15,166 nt of DNA from Lachnospiraceae bacterium (GCA_003535955.1 DPZM01000240.1:1-15166), one strand, 5' to 3'. Positions 6,357 to 15,022 are shown, counted from the first letter of the stretch. Numbers and translations: made by a program. The notes: a model not told the origin generated them from the letters alone.

Positions 6357-8759
6357 TCAGCGAACGGGCTTGACCGTTACCGTCTTTACTATCCTTAATC
6401 CATTGGACAGTTCGGATACTATATCAAGTGTATACTTTTCCCCGTAAATCAGTTTTTCCGGATCTGATGCCCCAAGAACGAATACTCCGCTTGCCGCACC
6501 CACCTTTTTTCCATTCGGGAGACGGTCGCCCTTGTCAAGGAAGGTCATCTCAAACAGGTTGCTGTCATCTCCCTCAAGGCTGAAGTTATCTATTGTGACA
6601 GAAGGGAATGAGGTCATCTTCGGGGTATAGACGATACATGTTTTCTCCGGATCTGACAATTTTATTTTCCCGCTTGCACTCAGCTTATATGCCGCTGCCG
6701 GATCCTTAACGTATTTAACTCTCACGGTTTTCCTGACAGGTGCGCGCCAGTCAGATGAAGTAAATATAAGCTTCCTGCTGCCTCCCTTGAAGCCTTCCCG
6801 GACAGTAAAGCTGATACTGCTTTTGTCGCCGTCAAGTGACATATTCACATTTTCGTCATCACAAAGGACTTCAGTGTCTTCCGGCAGCCCCGAATGGGTA
6901 AGGGTTATCTCACCCCTGTCAATCCCGCCATATACCGTTGTCTGCGCAGGCTTAATTACAGGTGCCGTATTTGTGGTGGAAACATTTAAGATGTAGGTTA
7001 CATAGCCGTATTCAGCAAATTCAATATCAAAAATAACCTTTTTGTTTATCTTATTGTAATTGGAAGGATCAAGCCCGACGGGAGTCAGGATAAGCTTTCC
7101 CGTATCCTCATCATATGAAAGGATATCATAATAAGGCTTTCCTGATCTTACCATTTCATCAACCGATTCCTTCGTAAGCGAAAGGCTCTTTATTTCTTCC
7201 GAAGCAGAAACCGTATATTCGGCGCAGACCTCATCTGTCCCCATGGTATAATAAAGATTGGACGGATGATCCTTTACGATCCTGAGCGTAGGCTTGGTCC
7301 TCGGATCCGGAGATATCTTATCACCGTCATAAACGGGTATCTTGAAAACAAAGGGATTGTTAAGGGCTCCGGAGGCCTTGTACATTTCATACATCTTGGA
7401 GCTTTCCGAAACAGGTGCCGCAACGTTCTGCATATACTGATGCCAGTATGCTTTCTTAACTACATTATACTTTTCGAGGTATGGCGTATCCTGACCCGCC
7501 AGAATATAGTTCTTTGAGTCGAAGGTAGCTCCGCCGAGCAGTGACTTGTACCTGGTATCCCAGCCCTGCTTCTTCGCATACGAGAGTCCGTTAGTAAATA
7601 TCTGGGTATTGGTGCTTCCGTTCGCCTGAACATTGAAGTAGTTGTAATAACCTTCATATCCGCTGTAACTTCCCGAAATAAGCGGTGATGTTCCCTGACC
7701 CTGCTCCTGATAAACCCTTACCGCAAGGTGGTAGGGACTCACCTTAAGGCTGCTCCCTATCTTATAGAAAGCCTCCGCATAGGTCATGCCCTCACCGGGA
7801 ATATTACCTTTCATAAAGGTGGTGCTTAGCACACTCTGTACACCTGCCTGGGTATGGTATGAACCGTTGTAGGTCAGCTGTTCGAACATGAACATGTTCT
7901 TCTCCGACCCAACGAAATTGGCAGGGTTCATATAATAAGCAAGCCCCTCCTTGGACACATAATACCAGCTGGAGTCATACCTGCCGTTTCTGTATTTCTC
8001 GTTCGCAGTCTTATATATGAGATTCCTCTCTTTTGTTTCAAGTTGGGCATTTAAAGCCTCATCAAGGCTTGTTCCCACCTTCTGGGGAACAAAAACCCAG
8101 TTGGGGTGCGCATAAAGAACATTAAAGAGCTTGTCCCTGTAGCTGTCGGGAAAGCTGTATACGGACTTCATTGCGCGCTCTGTAAGTGTTGATCCCCCGC
8201 CTGCCCTGTCGGGACCGGCCAAGGAGCCGTAACCGGATTCTTCAATTTCCTTTTCCCAGGCAAGATATTCCTCATCCACACATATGAACCTGTTCAGGGG
8301 AACATACCCGTATGACTCTTCGGCCCCCGTAAAAGCACTCACGAGAAACCAGTATTCTCCGTCTGCAAATACCGCTTCCTTAAGGTAGAGGGTCGTACCG
8401 CATCTGAGTATGGCGGCTGCCTCAGAATCACCCGATGCTTCCCTTCTTAAGGGGTATTCATCACACAGATACAGTACACCCATAATGTTCCTGCTAACAA
8501 GGACCTTATTTATGGCATCGCAGAAGTCGGAAGACTCCGTATAAGTCCCACCCTCCTCAGACGGACCGGATGTAATGTCCTGCGTTATGTAAGCTTCTCC
8601 GGGAATAAGCTCATCACCGGCAATCTCTCCCGATGCTGTATCATCGACCTTCCGGTCTTCGGTTAACAATTCCTGTGCACCAAAAACAGGGCCCGTAAAA
8701 AAAAGGCCCGTAAATATTGATGCTGCCGCAATAACGGCAATGATCCGTCTTATCTTCAT
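6357..8759 (-). CDS. secreted SH3 / glucosaminidase-like cell-wall protein with Ig-like tail
   Basis: An 800-residue exported protein. A signal peptide (MKIRR, hydrophobic 7-23, likely cleavage near residues 27-28) is followed by a Ser/Gly/Glu-rich linker. Residues about 88-160 resemble a bacterial SH3 domain (GTTLYLKEA ... WFLV ... GYVP). Residues about 200-445 match the glucosaminidase-like region of Firmicute wall hydrolases: FPDSYRDKLFNVLYAHPNW, NPANFVG, FEQLTYN, GVQSVLSTTFM, SPYHLAVRVYQEQG and YYNYFNVQANG. Glu352 in YQEQG is the likely catalytic acid, with Glu293 another candidate. The predicted substrate is peptidoglycan glycan strands (GH73-like). Residues about 490-800 look like beta-rich Ig-type repeats for surface display or protein contact. 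AGGGGG lies 7 nt before the ATG. The gene sits 42 nt after the pseudo-kinase and 13 nt before the EAL gene, which hints that wall remodelling is co-expressed with c-di-GMP signalling. The exact glycosidase family is inferred from motifs, not from a search. Confidence 0.8.
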   Translation of the reverse strand: MKIRRIIAVIAAASIFTGLFFTGPVFGAQELLTEDRKVDDTASGEIAGDELIPGEAYITQDITSGPSEEGGTYTESSDFCDAINKVLVSRNIMGVLYLCDEYPLRREASGDSEAAAILRCGTTLYLKEAVFADGEYWFLVSAFTGAEESYGYVPLNRFICVDEEYLAWEKEIEESGYGSLAGPDRAGGGSTLTERAMKSVYSFPDSYRDKLFNVLYAHPNWVFVPQKVGTSLDEALNAQLETKERNLIYKTANEKYRNGRYDSSWYYVSKEGLAYYMNPANFVGSEKNMFMFEQLTYNGSYHTQAGVQSVLSTTFMKGNIPGEGMTYAEAFYKIGSSLKVSPYHLAVRVYQEQGQGTSPLISGSYSGYEGYYNYFNVQANGSTNTQIFTNGLSYAKKQGWDTRYKSLLGGATFDSKNYILAGQDTPYLEKYNVVKKAYWHQYMQNVAAPVSESSKMYEMYKASGALNNPFVFKIPVYDGDKISPDPRTKPTLRIVKDHPSNLYYTMGTDEVCAEYTVSASEEIKSLSLTKESVDEMVRSGKPYYDILSYDEDTGKLILTPVGLDPSNYNKINKKVIFDIEFAEYGYVTYILNVSTTNTAPVIKPAQTTVYGGIDRGEITLTHSGLPEDTEVLCDDENVNMSLDGDKSSISFTVREGFKGGSRKLIFTSSDWRAPVRKTVRVKYVKDPAAAYKLSASGKIKLSDPEKTCIVYTPKMTSFPSVTIDNFSLEGDDSNLFEMTFLDKGDRLPNGKKVGAASGVFVLGASDPEKLIYGEKYTLDIVSELSNGLRIVKTVTVKPVR

Positions 8760-8801
8760 ACTTTTACCCCCTGGTCATATACTCCATAACATATATCGGC
8801 T

Positions 8802-11300
8802 TCATCTGATATTTCCTTCACCCTTAATGGCCTTTTTATGATCATACATAAATGTATCTGCCCGCTTAAACACATCATCACAATCCTTGTCAACTCCCGG
8901 CTTATAATCCGCAATGCCGATCGCAAAGGATACGTTGGACGCACTGGAAGGATCGTAATTCCCGGCCGTCATCTTGGTCATGATACCGCTTATGTACTCA
9001 TTCCTTGCCGCATAATCATCATTTCTGAGTATTGCAACAAACTCATCGCCGCCGATCCTGAATACGGGACTGCGCTTAAAGGTCGTACATATGAGACGGC
9101 AGGCATTGATAAGAAGCTTGTTTCCTTCATCATGACCTATATTGTCATTTATGTACTTCAGGCCGTTAACATCGCATACTACGATAGCGAACTCAGGGTT
9201 ACCGCCTGATTCTATCTCGACATTTATCCTGTTCTTGGCAAGTTCAAAGGCATTCCGGTTTTTAACCCCGGTAAGGGCGTCCGTATTGGCATCCTTTAAG
9301 GCCTTGTCAAGCCTTTGCGCAAGCTCCGTTGTCTGCTTCTTGATCACCGTAAGCAGGGTCTTAACCAGCTGGTTCACATCAACCGGCTTGCTTATATAAT
9401 CGTTCATGCCCGCATCAAGCAATACACTGATATCATGCGCATCAGATCCAGCAACCATGGCGATCACAGGCACGGTCCTGGCATCATTACGCCCGCGTGA
9501 CCTTATTTCCCTTGTAACCGTTATACCGTCAAGGACGGGCATTGCCACATCCATGAGGATGGCATCAAAAGTGTTCTCCTTGGAAGAGTCAAAGAGGGAC
9601 AGGGCTACAAGTCCGTTCTCGGCAGGCGTTACAACAGCACCCTCGTTGATAAGCATGGTACGGGCGATCTCCATGTTAAGCTCATTATCCTCCGCGACAA
9701 GGATATTGGTACCTGCAAGCCTGGCGCCGTCACCTGCCCCTGCCTCACGGCCGGCCGAATTATAGATCTCAAACGGGATAGAAATGGAAAACCTGGTCCC
9801 GTGCTTAAGCTCACTCTCAACCTCTATGGTTCCGCCCATCAGCTCGATATAGCTCTTGGTTATGCTCATGCCTATACCAAGCCCATCATCAACACCTTCT
9901 TTTTCAGTGGTAAACTCCTCAAAGACATGGGCCAGGTACTTCTCGCTCATTCCGACACCGTTATCCTCAATCTCAAGCTTATATACAGCGATCCCCTTCT
10001 CTTTGTCAAAGGATCCGATCTCTTCATACAGCCTGAAAGTCACACTCCCGCCACTCGGCGTAAACTTGACCGCATTGTCCGCAATGTTAAGGATGGCCTG
10101 TCTTAAATGGAGCTCATCCCCTATAAGATTGGGATGGAGAATGATACCGATATCCTTGATGAAGTTTAGGTCCGCTTCGCCTGAAAGCCTGGCAACGATG
10201 CCTGTAAGGCTGTCAATAAAGTTGTTCATGTTGAACTGGGCCTTCTGGATCTTGATCATCTTATTCTCGGTCCGGTCAAGGTCAAGAACGTCATTTACAA
10301 GCTCAAGCAGGATCTTGGCAGTCGAATCGACCTCTTCAAGATAGCCCTTTGTCCTTTCTTCATCTGTCAGGGATGACTTGGCCCTCTCGGCAACATTGAT
10401 TATCGTGTTTATCGGGCTCCTGACAGAATTGGACATCCTTGCAAGGAACTGGTTCTTGGCCGACAGGGCATGTTCGGCTTCCCTGGTCTTCTCGGTAAGC
10501 TCGTCCGTCTTGACGGTAAGCTTCTCATTTAAGGCCATAAGCTCCTTACCTCTCTCCACATTAACGGCATTAAGCCTTCTTAAAAGGATTATGGTCGTAA
10601 GAAGAAGGATGCCGAAAGCATAGGTCAGGAACCTCTGGTACTTTATGGACAGGGTGAGCTTCTGGTAGATGCTGTTGTATCTGTTGTTGACCGCAGCTAT
10701 CTCGTCATCCAGAAACTCATCGGAATTATTATGGATCTTTTCCTTCGATTTCTCGTAGGCATTGGAGAATACGAGCTCTCTGGCAGTCTTGAGCTGGTCC
10801 TCGGAGCCAAGCTGCTTCTCATAGGTGGTAAGCTCGTAATAGATGATCTCATCCGGCAGCTGGCCGCTGTCGTACAGTCCCCATCCCAGGCAGGCTAAAG
10901 CCATGGCATGGTACTCAGTCATCATAAGTTCATCCGATTCCTTCTTGGCCTTGGCAAGCTTGCTGTCGGCTGTGACCTGAGTGCCGGTCTCTTCAAGAAG
11001 AGCAAGTGCATTATCTCTGTGGGCATCCCCGTTGAACTCCTTAAAGTAATTCTTAAGGTCCTTGATATCACCGGTGATGATAAAACGCCTGCAGTGCTCG
11101 GTAAGTATATCGGACCCGGCCCTAAGAAGCCTGGCTGCCTGGACATATATTATATGGTCGTCCTGGAGTGCGATAAGCTGTTTATTATATTCGGATATAT
11201 TCAGGGTCTCCCTTACGAGCAGTATGCCCACAAGAATGCAGACAGCACCGCAGAAAGCGGCAAATATCCTTATTATTATCCCGTTTTCGTTGTGTTTCAT
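8802..11300 (-). CDS. membrane hybrid pseudo-histidine kinase fused to REC and GGDEF
   Basis: An 832-residue protein. A transmembrane helix (8-30), an extracytoplasmic helical domain (about 31-220), a second helix (222-242) and a coiled coil (250-285) precede the signalling domains. The HisKA box reads ARMSNSVRSPINT (287-299): Asn291 replaces the phosphoacceptor His and Ser292 the following Glu of the usual MSHEIRTP. The ATPase domain keeps its N box (NIADNAVKFT, 405-414), DNGVGM (446-451) and GLGIGM (473-478). The REC domain has Glu537-Asp538, phosphoacceptor Asp584 and Lys638, but Val616 where Thr or Ser is normal. The GGDEF domain is intact (GGDEF 750-754; Asp710 for metal) and lacks the RxxD I-site. 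It probably acts as a sensor-controlled diguanylate cyclase rather than a conventional kinase. AAAGGA lies about 5 nt before the ATG. It lies between glgX (54 nt) and the wall hydrolase (42 nt). Confidence 0.88.
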   Translation of the reverse strand: MKHNENGIIIRIFAAFCGAVCILVGILLVRETLNISEYNKQLIALQDDHIIYVQAARLLRAGSDILTEHCRRFIITGDIKDLKNYFKEFNGDAHRDNALALLEETGTQVTADSKLAKAKKESDELMMTEYHAMALACLGWGLYDSGQLPDEIIYYELTTYEKQLGSEDQLKTARELVFSNAYEKSKEKIHNNSDEFLDDEIAAVNNRYNSIYQKLTLSIKYQRFLTYAFGILLLTTIILLRRLNAVNVERGKELMALNEKLTVKTDELTEKTREAEHALSAKNQFLARMSNSVRSPINTIINVAERAKSSLTDEERTKGYLEEVDSTAKILLELVNDVLDLDRTENKMIKIQKAQFNMNNFIDSLTGIVARLSGEADLNFIKDIGIILHPNLIGDELHLRQAILNIADNAVKFTPSGGSVTFRLYEEIGSFDKEKGIAVYKLEIEDNGVGMSEKYLAHVFEEFTTEKEGVDDGLGIGMSITKSYIELMGGTIEVESELKHGTRFSISIPFEIYNSAGREAGAGDGARLAGTNILVAEDNELNMEIARTMLINEGAVVTPAENGLVALSLFDSSKENTFDAILMDVAMPVLDGITVTREIRSRGRNDARTVPVIAMVAGSDAHDISVLLDAGMNDYISKPVDVNQLVKTLLTVIKKQTTELAQRLDKALKDANTDALTGVKNRNAFELAKNRINVEIESGGNPEFAIVVCDVNGLKYINDNIGHDEGNKLLINACRLICTTFKRSPVFRIGGDEFVAILRNDDYAARNEYISGIMTKMTAGNYDPSSASNVSFAIGIADYKPGVDKDCDDVFKRADTFMYDHKKAIKGEGNIR

Positions 11301-11354
11301 AATTATCCTTTATTTATTCCGTCCCCTTGATCCATGGCTTACTGCAGCCCGGAT

Positions 11355-13433
11355 TCATCCACTGAACTCAAGCACTATGGCACTTCTGGGACCCATCCTG
11401 TATTTAAGGCCTTCAACCCTGCGCCTCTTTATCACCGGTTCGGCATACGTGTCAAGCACGCACATCCAGTGGTCCCTGCCGGCTATGTCCGGAAGGGTTA
11501 TCTCGATCTCTTCCCAATAGGCATTGAGGCATGCATACACGATGTCATCCCTGCCTTCCACCTTGCCGGCGTACATGACACCCACCTGCTTACTCTCCCA
11601 ATTGTAGTTATCCATCCAGGCATCATAGCCGTGGGTACTTACCTTGGGGATGGCACGTGTGCTCCTGCTCTGGTTCCTCCTTATGATAACGTGCTTATCC
11701 CTGAAGGCTATCATGAACTTAAACACCTCGAAGATGTCCTTATTCTTCTTAAGGTCATTCCAGTCAAGCCAGGCTATCTCATTGTCCTGACAGTAGGCAT
11801 TATTGTTGCCGTACTGCGTGTTGCCGAACTCATCGCCTGCGTAAAACATTGGAGTTCCCCTGCTCATCATAAGGGCTACGCAGGCATTCATGATCATCCG
11901 CTTGCGAAGCCTGATAACGGCAGGATCGTCGGTTTCACCTTCGACACCGCAGTTCCAGCCGTGGTTGTCATCAGCTCCGTCCGTGTTGTTCCATCCGTTG
12001 GCTTCATTATGCTTATCATTATATGCATACAGGTCGTGCAGGGTAAAGCCGTCATGGCACGAGAGGAAATTAACCGATGCATTACGGCTTCCTATATCAT
12101 CGGGATACAGATCTTTAGAGCCGGTCATCCTGATCGCGGCAAGTCCTGCCATTCCGTCATCGCCCTTTAAGAACCGCCTCATGTCATCACGGTACATCCC
12201 GTTCCACTCCGAGAACCTGTTCCACGATGGGAACTTGCCGACCTGGTAGAGGCCGCCGGCATCCCAGGCCTCGGCGATGAGCTTGACGTCTCCGAGAACA
12301 GGGTCGAAAGCGAGACTCTGGATAAGGGGAGGCTTGCTCATAGGGGATCCGTCCTCATTCCGCCCGAGGATGGTCGCAAGATCGAACCTGAACCCGTCAA
12401 CCCTGTAATTGACCGTCCAGTACCTTAAGCATTCACGCACCATATGCTGGACCACGGGATGGTTGCAGTTAAGAGTATTGCCGCAACCCGAGAAATTGTA
12501 GTAATGACCGTCGGGCGTGAGCATGTAATATATATTGTTGTCAAGGCCCTTGAATGAAAAGAAGGGGCCGTTTTCATTGCCCTCTCCCGTATGGTTGAAG
12601 ACAACATCAAGTATTACTTCTATACCGTTAGCATGAAGCTCCTTGATAAGTTCCTTGAGCTCCGTGCCCTCGTGATTGTACTCATCGGTCGTGGCATAAA
12701 CGGTATTGGGTGCGAAGAAGCAGGTGGAATTGTAACCCCAGCATTCGAACAGCTGCTTACCGTCAACCTCGCGGGCATTGAGCATCTCATTAAATTCAAA
12801 CACAGGCATAAGCTCGATACAGTTGATGCCAAGCTCCTTAAGATACGGGATCTTCTCCTTGATCCCGTTGAAGGTTCCGGGACTCTTAACACCCGACGAC
12901 TTATCTATCGTGAAATTACGGACATGCAGCTCGTATATCACAAGGTCCTGCAGCTTGTGGTGGGGTGCCTTTTCATCCCCCCAGTCAAAATCAGAATGTA
13001 CCACGCGGGCCTTGAAGAACTTCGCATCATCCATCTTCCTGCCCCAGGTGGACTGGGCCGCAACCGCCTTGGCATATGGGTCAAGTATATATTTCTTCTC
13101 ATCAAAGAGACGGCCCTTCTCAGGTTCATACGGCCCCTCGAAACAGTAAGCGTATTCTATCTCTTTGATGTCAAGGTCAAAAACGAACATTGAAAAGACC
13201 TTGCCTATCCTGTAATTATCAGGGTACTTAAGGCGCGCGAAGGGTTCCTCCTCCCTGTGCTTAAAGAGGCAGAGGGTACAGCCCGTTGCACCAACCGAAT
13301 ATACGGTGAAGCTGACGCCTCCGGACATGTAGTTGGCGCCTACCCTGTCAAAAAGGCCCGGCCTTACCTTAAAGCCGTCTATTTCATCTATCGGTCCCCA
13401 TCTTGCAATTGTCGCTGTTTGTTGATGATACAT
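11355..13433 (-). CDS. glgX: glycogen debranching enzyme GlgX (GH13 isoamylase type)
   Basis: A 692-residue cytoplasmic GH13 enzyme, close to the usual GlgX/isoamylase length. An N-terminal CBM48-like beta domain (about 15-120) is followed by the catalytic barrel. Conserved regions are DVVFNH (276-281), GFRFDLA with nucleophile Asp351, EAWD with acid/base Glu388, and SCHDG with His460-Asp461. It should cleave alpha-1,6 branches of glycogen or limit dextrin, releasing linear glucans for phosphorylase. The frame is open to an upstream ATG at 13493, inside the preceding gene. The start at 13433-13431 (MYHQQTAT) is preferred because GGGAG (13447-13443) lies 9 nt before it and it begins 4 nt after the upstream stop. 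It sits directly between two diguanylate cyclase genes. Streptomyces GlgX has been reported to be allosterically activated by c-di-GMP, which makes this placement notable. No other glycogen gene is in the window. Confidence 0.92.
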   Translation of the reverse strand: MYHQQTATIARWGPIDEIDGFKVRPGLFDRVGANYMSGGVSFTVYSVGATGCTLCLFKHREEEPFARLKYPDNYRIGKVFSMFVFDLDIKEIEYAYCFEGPYEPEKGRLFDEKKYILDPYAKAVAAQSTWGRKMDDAKFFKARVVHSDFDWGDEKAPHHKLQDLVIYELHVRNFTIDKSSGVKSPGTFNGIKEKIPYLKELGINCIELMPVFEFNEMLNAREVDGKQLFECWGYNSTCFFAPNTVYATTDEYNHEGTELKELIKELHANGIEVILDVVFNHTGEGNENGPFFSFKGLDNNIYYMLTPDGHYYNFSGCGNTLNCNHPVVQHMVRECLRYWTVNYRVDGFRFDLATILGRNEDGSPMSKPPLIQSLAFDPVLGDVKLIAEAWDAGGLYQVGKFPSWNRFSEWNGMYRDDMRRFLKGDDGMAGLAAIRMTGSKDLYPDDIGSRNASVNFLSCHDGFTLHDLYAYNDKHNEANGWNNTDGADDNHGWNCGVEGETDDPAVIRLRKRMIMNACVALMMSRGTPMFYAGDEFGNTQYGNNNAYCQDNEIAWLDWNDLKKNKDIFEVFKFMIAFRDKHVIIRRNQSRSTRAIPKVSTHGYDAWMDNYNWESKQVGVMYAGKVEGRDDIVYACLNAYWEEIEITLPDIAGRDHWMCVLDTYAEPVIKRRRVEGLKYRMGPRSAIVLEFSG

Positions 13434-13437
13434 ATTC

Positions 13438-14733
13438 TTACTCTCCCACAACCCTGTTTCTTCCGCCTTCCTTGGCTTCATACAGTCTTTCATCGGCCTT
13501 GTTTATGTTTTCATCGATCGATATTAAAGGGCTGGCCTCAGCGACACCAAAAGACATGGTAACCGACAGAAGCTGACCGTCGTATTCGACCAGCCTCTCT
13601 CTTATAAGGTCAAGCACCTTCTCGCAGGCCAGGGTTGCGGACATCCCGCTTATATTCTCAAAAACAAGAAGGAATTCCTCGCCGCCCCATCTTGCCGCGA
13701 ATCCGTTCCCTCTCATGTATTCGTTTATTGTCCTTGCGACCTCGATAAGTACCGCATCACCGCATTCGTGGCCGTATTTATCATTGAACTTCTTGAAGAA
13801 ATCAATATCACCTATGGCAACCGAGAAGGGAACAGCCTTGTCCCTTAAGCCATCCAGCTTACCCGTTGCGTATCGTCTGTTATAAATTCCCGTAAGGGGA
13901 TCATGCTCGATAAGCTTACGCAGTGACCCGCGAAGGACATTGGCAAGCCTTCCCATCTCACCCAGCTCGTCCTTGCGTTCCGTAAGGACGGGATCCGGTT
14001 CGATATCAAGCTTGCCGTTGGATATCTCCTTAAGGAAGCGCATGATCCTGCTTATTACATTTATAATACCGGAGGTAAAGTGCATGATGAACCATCCGGT
14101 AAGAAGCAGGGCCACGAGCATTATCAGGATGTTCTGTACAAGCGACTCCCTGATCATCTTAGAAACTCCGAACGCGGGGGTAGCCATTCCTATCATTCCG
14201 AGGCAGGTAAGCCCGTCCTTGCTCATGATGGGCATATAGTAGGCAAAGTATTTACCGGTTCCGATATAAACATTACTGTAAAAGGATTCCTGCCTGGAGC
14301 CGACAACCGTGTTCAGTATGGTCGCATTGGCTCCCGTACCCAGAAACCTGTTGCCCTCCGAATCCATTATAGTTGTCAGCACACGGGTATCATAAAAGAA
14401 CATGGTGATGTCAACATCGGTATCACCCTTGATATGGTCCAGGAGCCGGTGATCATCGGACAGGTACCGGTCGCCCTTATAGAATTCAACCTTACCATCC
14501 ACTATCATGACGTTGTAGTCACCCTCATAGGCTGCATCATATGACGCAAGGACTGCCACGCCCACATCACGAAGCTCCTTGCTTACCTGTGTTCTTATAT
14601 TTTGCATGAGAGTATATGAGCTGTAGATCATCATGACCAGCCCAAAGATCGTAAGCGGAAACAGAGTTATATATAGAAATGTTCCATACAGGCTGCGTGA
14701 GCCCTTTACCGAATTTATACGTGAAAACTTCAT
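13438..14733 (-). CDS. membrane diguanylate cyclase: Cache sensor, HAMP, GGDEF
   Basis: A 431-residue protein, first gene of the minus-strand block. Transmembrane helices at about 17-39 and 199-219 enclose an extracytoplasmic domain of the single-Cache type (DITMFFYDTRVLTTIMD and the GKYFAYYMPIM region are typical). A HAMP linker (about 220-275) joins it to a GGDEF domain with DPLTG (278-282), DIDFFKKFND and an intact GGEEF at 350-354. It should make c-di-GMP in response to an external small molecule; the ligand is unknown. The I-site is incomplete: RGNG stands where RxxD is expected. The frame extends to ATG 14778, but that start lies upstream of the promoter -10 (14769-14764). ATG 14733-14731 (MKFSRINS) has GGGGG about 5 nt before it and is chosen. 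The stop is 4 nt before glgX, so expression of the two is probably coupled. Confidence 0.9.
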   Translation of the reverse strand: MKFSRINSVKGSRSLYGTFLYITLFPLTIFGLVMMIYSSYTLMQNIRTQVSKELRDVGVAVLASYDAAYEGDYNVMIVDGKVEFYKGDRYLSDDHRLLDHIKGDTDVDITMFFYDTRVLTTIMDSEGNRFLGTGANATILNTVVGSRQESFYSNVYIGTGKYFAYYMPIMSKDGLTCLGMIGMATPAFGVSKMIRESLVQNILIMLVALLLTGWFIMHFTSGIINVISRIMRFLKEISNGKLDIEPDPVLTERKDELGEMGRLANVLRGSLRKLIEHDPLTGIYNRRYATGKLDGLRDKAVPFSVAIGDIDFFKKFNDKYGHECGDAVLIEVARTINEYMRGNGFAARWGGEEFLLVFENISGMSATLACEKVLDLIRERLVEYDGQLLSVTMSFGVAEASPLISIDENINKADERLYEAKEGGRNRVVGE

Positions 14734-14763
14734 AAAAGCCCCCAAATGGATATACCTTTTAAT

Positions 14764-14772
14764 AGTATACCA
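14764..14772 (-). promoter_or_regulatory. extended -10 promoter of the seven-gene minus-strand block
   Basis: The minus strand reads TGGTATACT, an extended -10 (TGN plus TATACT). No good -35 is present 16-18 bp upstream; that position falls inside the first copy of the 14777-15067 repeat. Initiation near 14757 leaves a leader of about 24 nt containing the GGGGG ribosome binding site. No comparable promoter was found in the downstream gaps, which supports one long transcript. Confidence 0.55.
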
Positions 14773-14776
14773 CATC

Positions 14777-14807
14777 ATGAGTCACGGGGACAGATTCCTT
14801 GACTCAT
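14777..14807 (+). repeat. repeat copy 1 (ATGAGTCA ... TGACTCAT palindromic ends)
   Basis: This copy reads GAGTCACGGGGACAGATTCC and then TTGACTCAT. Its outer 8 bases ATGAGTCA (14777-14784) are the exact reverse complement of TGACTCAT (14800-14807), so it can form a hairpin. It abuts the promoter at 14764-14772. Confidence 0.85.
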
Positions 14808-14833
14808 TTTTTCTCACATGAGTCACCTTGTTT

Positions 14834-14862
14834 GAGTCACGGGAACAGGTTCCTTGGCTCAT
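14834..14862 (+). repeat. repeat copy 2
   Basis: Same orientation and register as copy 1, 55 bp further right. It reads GAGTCACGGGAACAGGTTCC and then TTGGCTCAT, with an inner GGAAC-AG-GTTCC palindrome. A further ATGAGTCAC fragment lies just before it (14818-14826) and can pair with its end. Confidence 0.85.
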
Positions 14863-14868
14863 GCAATA

Positions 14869-14985
14869 CACGCATGTACCGGAATACTTTGAGTCCGCGT
14901 GTTCAATATATCACAGCAAATTCATTATTGGCGCTTATCTGACACGCATATACGCACTTTTGACTTTTTTCGGGCACGCATTTAC
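14869..14985 (+). repeat. three copies of CACGCATNTAC
   Basis: The 11-mer CACGCATNTAC occurs at 14869-14879 (N=G), 14943-14953 (N=A) and 14975-14985 (N=T). A weaker 9-of-11 match is CACGCGTGTCC at 14999-15009. All lie between the inverted repeats. Function unknown; they could be protein-binding sites or remnants of the element. Confidence 0.6.
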
Positions 14986-15022
14986 AGGAATTCATGTTCA
15001 CGCGTGTCCAGTAAAGGCATGG

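Noticed and set aside
11334..12170. 278-codon plus-strand open frame
   Set aside because: It is antisense to glgX, whose catalytic motifs are unmistakable on the other strand. The translated product has no recognisable family pattern and there is no ribosome binding site.
12591..13193. 200-codon plus-strand open frame
   Set aside because: Also antisense to glgX, in the mirrored codon register; a by-product of glgX codon composition.
13434..13493. Upstream start for glgX giving 20 extra residues
   Set aside because: It would overlap the cyclase gene by 56 nt and adds a non-family sequence; the start at 13433 has a suitable ribosome binding site and sits 4 nt after the upstream stop.
14734..14778. 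Upstream start for the Cache-GGDEF gene
   Set aside because: The ATG at 14778 lies upstream of the probable -10 element at 14769-14764, so it would not be in the transcript; the internal ATG at 14733 has a ribosome binding site.
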